A stretch of 64,000 nt of DNA, taken from contig NW_027526653.1 of the NCBI RefSeq assembly GCF_052857255.1, positions 1 to 64,000 on the forward strand, in the 5' to 3' direction. Shown in pieces: positions 36,782 through 45,700 of the stretch; within the stretch, counting starts at the first letter, position 1, and the number at the start of each line of letters is the position of its first letter. The translations under genes were made by a program, and so were the position numbers. The stretch comes from Amblyomma americanum (Eukaryota > Arthropoda > Arachnida > Ixodida > Ixodidae). The notes beneath the pieces are model-generated. The model saw only the letters and a list, made by a program, of their open reading frames with translations. It ran no database searches and was not told where the DNA came from.

Positions 36782-39262
36782 TTAGGGGCTTCGATTTAAG
36801 CCATCGGCGTTACCGTTGAGACTCCCCTTTTTGTAACGCACCTCAAAGGAATATTGTTGCAAAGCGAGGCTCCAGCGCAGGAGGCGGCCATTTTTGGGAG
36901 AGATGGTCTGCAGCCATTGGAGAGGGCAGTGATCCGTCTCAATGATAAACCTCGAGCCGGCTAGGTAGCACGACAATTTCTGAACGGCCCACACGAGACA
37001 CGCACACTCTTTCTCGGTGGCGCTGTACGCCTGCTCACGACAGGTCAGCTTACGACTAGCATACAGGACGGGGTGTTCCACTTCTCCATTGTCCCTTTGG
37101 CACAGTACAACGCCCATGCCTCGCTCACTAGCATCGCACTGAACAACGAACCCTTTTGTGTAGTCTGGCGATCGTAGCACAGGCTGGCTTGTTAGGGCGC
37201 TCTTTAGGGCGCTAAAAGCTCTTTCCTTTGTCTCGCTCCAGACGACTGTTTGGGGCTCTGTTTTTCTTAGAGCATCCGTCAGGGGAGCCGCGATATCGGA
37301 GTACCTGGGGATGTACCTCTGATAGTAGCCGGCGACACCTAAGAACGACCGAATATCGGTCTTCGTGCGCGGTTGCGGGAAGTCTCGCACAGCGGCCACC
37401 TTTATTTCAGAGGGGCGGCGACGACCCTGTCCAATCACGTGACCGAGGTATACAACCTCGGCCTGTGCTAATTGGCACTTGGGAGCTTTGACTGTCAAGC
37501 CCGCTTCGCGCAGGCGGGTTAGCACTGCCCGCAAGTGTGCCATATGCTCAGACCAGGATGCGGAGAATATCGCTACGTCGTCTAAATACGGTAAAGCGAA
37601 TTCTTCCTGTCCTCGCAACACTTTGTCCATGAGGCTTGAAAAGCAGTATGGCGCGTTCTTCAAACCAAAACTCAAAACTTTAGGACGGAATGTTCCCATT
37701 GGTGAAATGAACGCCGCATACCTACTAGCCTCTTCTGTAAGTGGAACCTGCCAATAACCCCTGAGAAGATCTAGGGTGGAAATAAACTGAGCGCTACTAA
37801 CTTTCTCAAGGCGCTCCTCGATGTTAGGGATCGGATAAATTTGATCCTTAGTGATGGAATTAAGCCTGCGGTAGTCGACGCAAGGACGAGGTTCCTTGCC
37901 AGGTACCTCAACTAAAATCAAGGGGGAGGTATAATCACTCTCACCCGCCTCAATAACACCGAGCTGTAGCATTTTCTTTACCTCAGCCTCCATAATATCG
38001 CGCTGGCGGGGTGACACCCGGTACGCCTTGGATCGTACTGGCTCTGGGGAGGTAAGTTCTATATCATGAGTAAGGACAGAAGTCCTACCAGGCCTCTCAG
38101 AGAACTGACCTTGAAACTCTTGTAAGAGTTGGTGTAGTTCGGTTTTCTGCTCAGGCGACAGCGGTGCTTTAATGATTAAGTCACTAATGACCTGATCAGT
38201 GTCTTCCCTGTTCGTCACTGAGCTTAGTCCCGGAAGCTCGACCGGTAGCTCTTCTAACTTTCCCGTGTCGGGCATTTCCTCTCCAGTACCTGGTGCCTTC
38301 AACGCTACAGGCTCAATTTTATCCAGTTCGGACGTGCTCGGAATATCAGCTTGCTGCGCCTCCGACCCTTTTTCATTGTTCGACAACGTCGGCCCCGCAA
38401 CTACCGCCTTTGCAGCGAGCTCCTGAACTCTCGGTCTGGTTAAGGCCTGAACGCTAGCCTCACCAAACAAAAGCCCCTTCTCGCGCAGGAGGTGATCGGA
38501 CCTGTTCGAAAATAGGTACGGGTACTGGGGGGGCAGCCTAGATGACACTACGGCCTCCGTCTCAATTGCTCCGAAAGGTCCTTCAATAACCACTTTTGCT
38601 ACGGGCAGACACACGCTGTGAGCTTCCACTGCTTGCTTGATCCATGCGCACTCGCCCGTGAACATATCGGGTTCTACGTAAGAGGGGTGAACTACATCCA
38701 TTGTAGCTGCGGAATCACGAAGCACTCGGCACTCTTTCCCGTTCACGAGGAAGTCTCGCATGTAAGGCTCGAGAAGCTTCATGTTCTCGTCAGTGCTACA
38801 TAATGACAAACACACGACTTCTCTTTTTGTTTCTGGACACTGCGCCGAAAAGTGACCCGGCTTCTGGCACGTATAACACACGCGCGCTTGCCTCCTCTCG
38901 AACCGCTTTCTGCGTTCGGCTTCGGCTGCCGCCGTCTCCTTACGTTCGGTCGGACTGCTTTCACTCGCATCCGCACTACGCGTGTCCCCCCTTGCTCTCA
39001 TGGGTGTGAACTTCGGCCTCTCAGACTTGGAGCCAAATTCACCCTTTTGACCGTCCTTAGCTCCGCGAGCCCGACGCGTCACAAACTCCTCGGCTAGCTC
39101 GGCGGCTTTAGCCACTGTACTAACGTCTGGCCTATCCAAGACCCAGTACCGCACGTTCTCAGGTAACCGACTATAAAACTGTTCTAGCCCGAAACACTGC
39201 AGAATTTTCTCGTGGTCACCAAACGCTTTCTCTTCTTTGAGCCACTCCTGCATGTTTGACAT
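36782..39262 (-). CDS. gag C-terminus / protease / reverse transcriptase / RNase H polyprotein
   Basis: 826 aa from the first Met after the gag TAG; the frame is open from 39352 and continuous with gag. It would copy element RNA into DNA within particles. Residues 1-60 are SCAN-like (LEQFYSRLPENVRYWV). The CCHC knuckle is C129, C132, H137, C142. The protease motif at 183-187 reads DSAAT where the family has DSGA. Residues 190-400 are a linker with no integrase motif. Reverse transcriptase spans about 405-600 with motif A D498 (STLDLLRGYW) and YLDD at 559-562. The connection region includes IRSFLGVAGYYQRYI. RNase H spans about 704-822 with acidic residues D710, E750, D777 and D820. The stop comes right after NGNADGLNRSP. 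Reverse transcriptase and RNase H look catalytically complete, and no frameshift is visible. Because the upstream gag carries a stop, normal expression is doubtful. Confidence 0.92.
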   Translation of the reverse strand: MSNMQEWLKEEKAFGDHEKILQCFGLEQFYSRLPENVRYWVLDRPDVSTVAKAAELAEEFVTRRARGAKDGQKGEFGSKSERPKFTPMRARGDTRSADASESSPTERKETAAAEAERRKRFERRQARVCYTCQKPGHFSAQCPETKREVVCLSLCSTDENMKLLEPYMRDFLVNGKECRVLRDSAATMDVVHPSYVEPDMFTGECAWIKQAVEAHSVCLPVAKVVIEGPFGAIETEAVVSSRLPPQYPYLFSNRSDHLLREKGLLFGEASVQALTRPRVQELAAKAVVAGPTLSNNEKGSEAQQADIPSTSELDKIEPVALKAPGTGEEMPDTGKLEELPVELPGLSSVTNREDTDQVISDLIIKAPLSPEQKTELHQLLQEFQGQFSERPGRTSVLTHDIELTSPEPVRSKAYRVSPRQRDIMEAEVKKMLQLGVIEAGESDYTSPLILVEVPGKEPRPCVDYRRLNSITKDQIYPIPNIEERLEKVSSAQFISTLDLLRGYWQVPLTEEASRYAAFISPMGTFRPKVLSFGLKNAPYCFSSLMDKVLRGQEEFALPYLDDVAIFSASWSEHMAHLRAVLTRLREAGLTVKAPKCQLAQAEVVYLGHVIGQGRRRPSEIKVAAVRDFPQPRTKTDIRSFLGVAGYYQRYIPRYSDIAAPLTDALRKTEPQTVVWSETKERAFSALKSALTSQPVLRSPDYTKGFVVQCDASERGMGVVLCQRDNGEVEHPVLYASRKLTCREQAYSATEKECACLVWAVQKLSCYLAGSRFIIETDHCPLQWLQTISPKNGRLLRWSLALQQYSFEVRYKKGSLNGNADGLNRSP
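38246..38254 (-). other. inferred integrase deletion junction
   Basis: Residues 337-339 (EEL) of the polyprotein lie in a GKLEELPVELPGL stretch between the acidic linker and the segment leading into reverse transcriptase. In Gmr1-like elements integrase sits in this interval. The frame passes through without interruption, so the inferred loss is in-frame, possibly between short EEL-like coding repeats (EEL at 337-339, VEL at 341-343). The exact breakpoint is an inference; it needs alignment to a complete family member. Confidence 0.45.
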
Positions 39263-39352
39263 AAGCCTGTAGGCAAACTCTGTATATGACTCATTTCTGC
39301 CTTTTTCATTTTCCCGAAACTTCCGACGGAACGCCTCCGCTGACAGCCTGTA

Positions 39353-39931
39353 CTATTTTAGCAGACTCGATTTCACTTGGTCGAAATCCTCTGCCTCCTC
39401 TCTCTTCAAGCGAGCGACTACGTCGGCCGCCTCGGCGGGTAACAAAGTGAGCAAGCGCTGTGGCCACGTTTCCCGAGAGAACCCCTGCTTCTCGCACGTT
39501 CGCTCAAAGTTAACCAGGAACAAACCAATGTCCTCTCCAAGCTTAAACGGCCGCATCAGGTCAGTCATTTTGAACGATACCCGTTCTCCTGCACCGTGTG
39601 CCTGACTTCCATTACGAGCGCGTTCCATCTCTACCTCGAGACGCTTCATTTCCAAAGCGTGTTGACGGTCGCGCTCTTCTTTTTCTTTTTGCTCTTTACG
39701 TTCGCGCTCCTCTTTCTCTTTTTGTTCTTTACTTTCGCGCTCGTTTTTCTCTTTTTCTTTTTGTTCCCTCTCCTCAATCGTCTCAAGGCATTCCGACAGC
39801 TCGTCATCCTCAGCCTCCAACTCAAGAATAGCCCTTAGCAGTTCTGGTTTTCTGAGTTTGTCTGAGACATCCAGACCCAACTCTCTTGCAAGCTCCAGCA
39901 ATTTCGGTTTGCGCAACGACTTCAAATCCAT
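39353..39931 (-). CDS. gag, N-terminal part, ended by an in-frame TAG
   Basis: Structural Gag protein of the retrotransposon (192 aa), which would assemble the virus-like particle in the cytoplasm. The start ATG has a good context (GCAGCCATGG). Residues 1-38 form a short helix-rich, SAP-like region with two LRKP repeats. Residues about 45-110 are an almost uninterrupted E/K/R/Q-rich coiled coil built of tandem EKEERERKEQK-like units. Residues about 120-192 are capsid-like (MTDLMRPFKLGED, then LLTLLPAEAADVVARL). The frame stops at TAG (39353-39355), but the same frame continues open into the SCAN-like domain, knuckle and pol. The stop is therefore in the middle of the capsid region, not at a gag/pol boundary, and is best read as a nonsense mutation. 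Programmed readthrough is less likely. Confidence 0.85.
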   Translation of the reverse strand: MDLKSLRKPKLLELARELGLDVSDKLRKPELLRAILELEAEDDELSECLETIEEREQKEKEKNERESKEQKEKEERERKEQKEKEERDRQHALEMKRLEVEMERARNGSQAHGAGERVSFKMTDLMRPFKLGEDIGLFLVNFERTCEKQGFSRETWPQRLLTLLPAEAADVVARLKREEAEDFDQVKSSLLK

Positions 39932-40245
39932 GGCTGCTCCGAATGCTGCTTTCTCTACTGCCTACTATTGTCTTGCCGCAAACTAACCCGGCAGCAACGA
40001 CAACACAATTACCAGCTCTGTTTCTGACACTAACAAAAGCCTGGCAAAACTCAGAAGAAGAAAGTCCCGCACTCACCAAACCTCGCAGCCACGAATTCAG
40101 CGCAGTCGTTCCGCTGCAGGCAACCAGTCATCACACAGGGCTCGTTGCACTGCTCCCGGATGGTCGTTGTGCTGCTCAGCATACAGTTGACCGCATATCT
40201 TCGCTGCTGGCCTCCGTTGTCGGGATCTCACCGCTGGCAACCAGT
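39932..40245 (-). other. element leader (5' untranslated)
   Basis: 314 bp between the 5' LTR and the gag start. It holds the primer-binding site and a partial repeat of it, and would be expected to carry the packaging signal. A splice-donor-like GTGAGT is at 40071-40076 on the element strand, followed by a pyrimidine stretch and TGCCAG. Whether it is used is unknown. There is no conserved open frame on either strand. Confidence 0.6.
40226..40243 (-). other. primer-binding site
   Basis: Two bases after the 5' LTR on the element strand comes TGGTTGCCAGCGGTGAGA. Its complement reads as a tRNA 3' end: CCA, a discriminator A, a 7-nt acceptor strand GCTGGCA and a 5-nt T-stem strand TCACC. I cannot assign the tRNA identity from the sequence alone. 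A partial second copy (ACTGGTTGCC) lies further down the leader at about 40,122-40,131. Confidence 0.8.
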
Positions 40246-40796
40246 TGTTGCATTTGGTTTGCAAGCCCCAAGGGTAGCGTTGGCCTGGCGGCCTGGGGCA
40301 AAGCAGGAAACATCCGAAGGTCCCGGCAAAGGATGAGTCGACTGGCAACAGAACAACTTGTTTATTCTGGCATCGCAAAAGAGCAGCCGGTCAGGGCGAC
40401 CACGTTACTTGAAGGAAGAAATCGGAGTCTCTCGTTGGCGTCCGGGGCAGCCCCCTTTATACCCACGGAGTCGAGGGCAAGAGGGAACGGCTTGGGAAGA
40501 GTCATCCGATACGGCGACGCTTGAACATGTTCAGGCGTGACGGGCACGTCCGCCAGGCCGGCGCCGGTCAGACCTCCTCGCCTCCCAGTTGAGGAGCTCC
40601 TCTCCCCGGCTGCCGCGCTTTGACAAGCGTGGGCAAAACATGCACACACACACACACGCACGCACGACGACACGTGGCACTGAAACATGCCTGGACGCGC
40701 TTGGCGGGAGGCGTTGCGGCCGCGATGAACGAAGCCGCGGCGTCCGTTGCATCCGCGCCGGCTATACCGCGCGTCGTAGGTAGGCGAGACGTAACA
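40246..40796 (-). repeat. 5' LTR (551 bp)
   Basis: The promoter LTR in element orientation. It has the same length and ends as the left LTR, with one substitution (40750). It is followed on the plus strand by the GAGA target duplication and satellite. Open frames that cross its edge into satellite (for example around 40,800-40,870) are chimeric artefacts. Confidence 0.97.
40456..40461 (-). promoter_or_regulatory. TATA box of the 5' LTR
   Basis: TATAAA in the context GGGTATAAAGGGGGC on the element strand, about 335 bp from the LTR start. It would place the transcription start about 25-30 bp downstream, near 40,430. The same box is at 35961-35966 in the 3' LTR. Confidence 0.75.
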
Positions 40797-40800
40797 GAGA
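40797..40800. repeat. target-site duplication, right
   Basis: GAGA after the right LTR, matching 35747-35750. Together with the following bases it regenerates the complete GAGAGAAA arm of the satellite dyad (40797-40804, paired with 40816-40823). On the left side of the insertion only half of that arm remains. Confidence 0.9.
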
Positions 40801-42740
40801 GAAAGGTGTAAACTTTTTCTCTCAGAACTGCGCGAAAACTTGTATTCCGGCTCAAAACAACGGGATACATCGTTTTAGATCGAAACCAGCAGGATTCACG
40901 AGCATCGATTTTACAAGTCGTCGAAGAGTGGACGAGAGAAGGGTGTAAACTTTTTCTCTCAGAACTGCGCCAAAACTTGTATTCCGGCTCAAAACAACGG
41001 GATACATCGTTTTAGATCGAAACTAGCAAGATTCACGAGCATCGATTTTACAAGTCGTCGAAGAGTACTCGAGAGAAAGGTGGAAACTTTTTCTCTTAGA
41101 ACTGCGCGAAAACTTGTATTCCGGCTCAAACAACGGTATACATTGTTTTAGCTCGAAACTAGCAAGATTCACGAGCATCGATTTTACAAGTTGTCGAATA
41201 CTAGACGAGAGAAAGGTGTGAACGTTTTCTCAGAACAGCGCAAAAACTTGTATTCCGGCTCAAAACAACGGGATTCTTTGTTTTAGATTGAAACTAGCAA
41301 GATTCACGAGCATCAATTTTACAAGTCCTCGAAGAGTAGACGAGAGAAAGGTGAAAACTTTTTCTCTCAGAACTGCGCGAAAAGTTGTATTCCGGCTCAA
41401 AAAAACGGGATACATCGTTTTAGATCGAAACTAGCAAGAATCACGAGCATCGATTTTGCAAGTCTTCGAAGAGTAGACGAGAGAAAGGTGTAATCTTTTT
41501 CTCTCAGATCTGCGCGAAAACTTGTATTCCGGCTCAAAAAAAACGGGATACATCGTTTTAGATCGAAACTAGCAAGATTCACGAGCATCGATTTTACAAG
41601 TCCTCGAAGAGTAGACGAGAGAAAGGCGTAAACGTTTTCTCTCAGAACTGCGCGAAAACTTCTATTCCAGCTCAAAACAACAGGATACATCGTTGTAGAT
41701 CGAAACTAGCAAGATATACGAGCATTGATTTTACAAGTCGTCGAAGAGTAGACGAGAAAAAGGTGTAAACTTTTTCTCTCAGAACTGCGCCAAAACTTGT
41801 ATTCCGGCTCAAAAAAAAATGGGATACATCGTTTTAGATCGAAACTAGCAAGATTCACGAGCATCGATTCTACAAGTCCTCGAAGAGTAGACGAGAGAAA
41901 GGTGTAAACTTTTTCTCTCAGAACTGCACGAAAACTTGTATTCCGGCTCAAAACAACGGGATACATCGTTTTAGATCGAAACTAGCAAGATTCACGAGCA
42001 TCGATTTTACAAGTCGTCGAAGAGTACTCGAGAGAAAGGTGGAAACTTTTTCTCTCAGACTGCGCGAAAACTTGTATTCCGGCTCAAAACAACGGTTTAC
42101 ATTGTTTTAGCTCGAAACTAGCAAGATCCACGAGCATCGATTTTACAAGTCGTCGAATTCTAGACGAGAGAAAGGTGTAAACTTTTTCTCTCAGAACTGC
42201 GCGAAAACTTGTATTCCGGCTCAAAACAACGGAATACATCGTTTTAGATCGAAACTAGCAAGATTCACGAGCATCGATTTTACAGGTCGTCGAAGAGTAG
42301 ACGAGAGAAATGTGTAAACTTTTTCTTTCAGAACTGCGCGAAAACATGTATTCCGGCTCAAAACAACGGGATACATCGTTTTAGGTCGAAACTAGGAAGA
42401 TTCACGAGCATCGATTTTACAAGTCGTCGAAGAGTGGACGAGAGAAAGGTGTAAACTTTTTCTCTCAGAACTGCGCGAAAACTTATATTCCGGCCTAAAA
42501 CAACGGAATACATCGTTTTAGATCGAAACGAGCAAAATTCGCGAGCATCGATTTTACAAGTCGTCAATGAGTACACGAGAGAAAGGTGTAAACTTTTTCT
42601 CTCAGAACTGCGCGAAAACTTGTATTCCGGCTCAAAACAACGGCTACATCGTTTTAGGTCGAAACTAGCAATATTCACGAGCATCAATTTTACAAGTCGT
42701 CGAATAGTAGACGAGAGAAAGGTGTAAACTTTTTCTCTCA
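40801..42740. repeat. satellite, right-hand part of the interrupted 24-monomer unit
   Basis: Resumes the array after the retrotransposon. Its first monomers carry the accagcagg and gagagaaggg variants also seen at 26,780-26,850, then the ctcaaacaacggtatac, aacgttttctcagaacagc and ggtgtaatc variants in the same order as 30,860-31,250. The paired-monomer frames at 41397-41690 and 33060-33353 are nearly identical and lie 24 monomers apart once the element is removed. Confidence 0.8.
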
Positions 42741-45700
42741 GATCTGCGCGAAAACTTTTATTCCGGCTCAAAACAGCGGGATACATCGTTGTAGATCGAA
42801 ACTAGCAAGATATACGAGCATTGATTTTACAAGTCGTCGAAGAGTAGACGAGAGAAAGGTGTAAACTTTTTCTCTCAGAACTGCGCCAAAACTTGTATTC
42901 CAGCTCAAAAAAACGGGATACATCGTTTTAGATCGAAACTAGCAATTTTCACGAGCATCGATTTTACACGTCTTCGAAGAGTAGACGAGAGAAAGGTGTA
43001 AACTTTTTCTCTCAGAACTGCGCGAAAACTTGTATTCCGGCTCAAAACCACGGGGTACATTGTTTTAGATCGTAACTAGCAAGATTCACGATCATCGATT
43101 TTACAAGTCGTCGGAGAGTCCACGAGAGAAAGGTGTAAACTTTTTCTCTCAGAACTGCGCGAAAACTTGTATTCCGGCTCAAAACAACGGGATACATCGT
43201 TTTAGGTCGAAACTAGCAATATTCACGAGCATCGATTTTACAAGTCGTCGAATAGTAGACGAGAGAAAGGTCTAAACTTTTTCTCTCAGAACTGCGCGAA
43301 AACTTGTATTCCGGCTCAAAACAACGGGATACATCGTTTTAGGTCGAAACTAGCAAGATTCACGAGCATCGATTTTACAAGTCGTCGAAGAGTGGACGAG
43401 AGAAAGGTGTAAACGTTTTCTCTCAGAACTGCGCGAAAACTTGTATTCCGGCTCAAAAAAACGGAATACATCGTTTTAAATCGAAACTAGCAAGATTCAC
43501 GAGCATCGATTTTACAGGTCGTCGAAGAGTAGACGAGAGAAAGGTGTAAACGTTTTCTCTCAGAACTGCGCGAAAACTTGTATTCCGGCTCAAAACAACG
43601 GGATACATCGTTTTAGATCTAAACTAGCAAGATTCACGAGCATCGATTTTACCAGTCGTCGAAGAGTAGACAAGAGAAAGGTGTAAACTTTTTCTCTCAG
43701 AACTGCACGAAAACTTGTATTCCGGCTCAAAACAACGGGGTACATCGTTTTAGGTCGAAACTAGCAATATTCACGAGCATCGATTTTACAAGTCTTCGAA
43801 TAGTAGACGAGAGAAAGGTGTAAACTTTTTCTCTCAGACCTGTGCGAAAACTTGTATTCCGGCCTAAAACAACGGGATACATCGTTTTAGATCGAAACGA
43901 GCAAAATTCGCGAGCATCGATTTTACAAGTCGTCAATGAGTACACGAGAGAAAGGTGTAAACTTTTTCTCTCAGAACTGCGCGAAAACTTGTATTCCGGC
44001 TCAAAACAACGGGATACATCGTTTTAGGTCGAAACTAGCAATATTCACGAGCATCGATTTTACAAGTCGTCGATTAGTAGACGAGAGAAAGGTGTAAACT
44101 TTTTCTCTCAGAACTGCACCAAAACTTGTATTCCGGCTCAAAAAAACGGGATACATCGTTTTAGATCGAAACTAGCAAGATTCACGAGCATCGATTTTAC
44201 AAGTCTTCGAAGAGTAGACGAGAGAAAGGTGTAAACTTTTTCTCTCAGAACTGCGCGAAAACTTGTATTGCGGCTGAAAACAACGAGATACATCGTTTTA
44301 GATCGAAACTAGCAAGATTCACGGGCATCGATTTTACAGGTCGTCGAAGAGTAGACGAGAGAAAGGTGTAAACGTTTTCTCTCAGAACTGCGCGAAAACT
44401 TGTATTCCGGCTCAAAACAACGGGATACATCGTTTTAGATCTAAACTAGCAAGATTCACGAGCATCGATTTTACAATTCGTCGAATAGTGGACGAGAGAA
44501 AGGTGTAAACTTTTTCTCTCAGAACTGCGCCAAAACTTGTATTCCAGCTCAAAAAAACGGGATACATCGTTTTAGATCGAAACTAGCAATTTTCACGAGC
44601 ATCGATTTTACAAGTCTTCGAAGAGTAGACGAGAGAAAGGTGTAAACTTTTTCTCTCAGAACTGCGCGCAAACTTGTATTCCGGCTCAAAACAACGGGAT
44701 ACATCGTTTTAGGTCGAAACTAGCAAAATTCGCGAGCATCGATTTTACAAGTCGTCAATGAGTACACGAGAGAAAGGTGTAAACTTTTTCTCTCAGATCT
44801 GCGCGAAAACTTTTATTCCGGCTCAAAACAGCGGGATACATCGTTGTAGATCGAAACTAGCAAGATATACGAGCATTGATTTTACAAGTCGTCGAAGAGT
44901 AGACGAGAGAAAGGTGTAAACTTTTTCTCTCAGAACTGCGCCAAAACTTGTATTCCAGCTCAAAAAAACGGGATACATCGTTTTAGATCGAAACTAGCAA
45001 TTTTCACGAGCATCGATTTTACACGTCTTCGAAGAGTAGACGAGAGAAAGGTGTAAACTTTTTCTCTCAGAACTGCGCGAAAACTTGTATTCCGGCTCAA
45101 AACCACGGGGTACATCGTTTTAGATCGTAACTAGCAAGATTCACGATCATCGATTTTACAAGTCGTCGGAGAGTCCACGAGAGAAAGGTGTAAACTTTTT
45201 CTCTCAGAACTGCGCGAAAACTTGTATTCCGGCTCAAAACAACGGGATACATCGTTTTAGGTCGAAACTAGCAATATTCACGAGCATCGATTTTACAAGT
45301 CGTCGAATAGTAGACGAGAGAAAGGTCTAAACTTTTTCTCTCAGAACTGCGCGAAAACTTGTATTCCGGCTCAAAACAACGGGATACATCGTTTTAGGTC
45401 GAAACTAGCAAGATTCACGAGCATCGATTTTACAAGTCGTCGAAGAGTGGACGAGAGAAAGGTGTAAACGTTTTCTCTCAGAACTGCGCGAAAACTTGTA
45501 TTCCGGCTCAAAACAACGGAATACATCGTTTTAAATCGAAACTAGCAAGATTCACGAGCATCGATTTTACAGGTCGTCGAAGAGTAGACGAGAGAAAGGT
45601 GTAAACGTTTTCTCTCAGAACTGCGCGAAAACTTGTATTCCGGCTCAAAACAACGGGATACATCGTTTTAGGTCGAAACTAGCAATATTCACGAGCATCG

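Larger units (their letters stand above)
35751..40796 (-). mobile_element. Ty3/gypsy-type LTR retrotransposon, Gmr1-like, integrase-less
   Basis: A 5,046-bp element on the minus strand with two 551-bp LTRs, a 4-bp target duplication, a primer-binding site, a 314-bp leader, a gag-pol frame (39931-36782) and a 480-bp 3' untranslated stretch. Pol ends right after RNase H. The capsid C-terminal part is SCAN-like. Both are features of Gmr1-like Ty3/gypsy elements, whose integrase lies between protease and reverse transcriptase. Here that interval holds only about 220 residues with no HHCC or D,D-35-E pattern, so integrase is missing. With the in-frame TAG in gag and the altered protease motif, this copy should not be autonomous. 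One LTR difference in 551 bp implies recent insertion. Base composition (GC-rich LTRs) contrasts sharply with the satellite. Confidence 0.95.

Noticed and set aside
40071..40076. Splice donor GTGAGT in the leader
   Set aside because: The match is good but short. No convincing acceptor or spliced frame was found, so it is kept only as a note in the leader entry.
39886..40524. 212-aa plus-strand frame across the leader and LTR
   Set aside because: It is antisense to gag and the leader, runs into the LTR, and has no recognisable domain. It is a shadow in GC-rich sequence.
40568..40870. 100-aa frame joining LTR and satellite
   Set aside because: It crosses the insertion boundary and is a chimera of two unrelated sequences. 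The same applies to the frame at 35665-35883.
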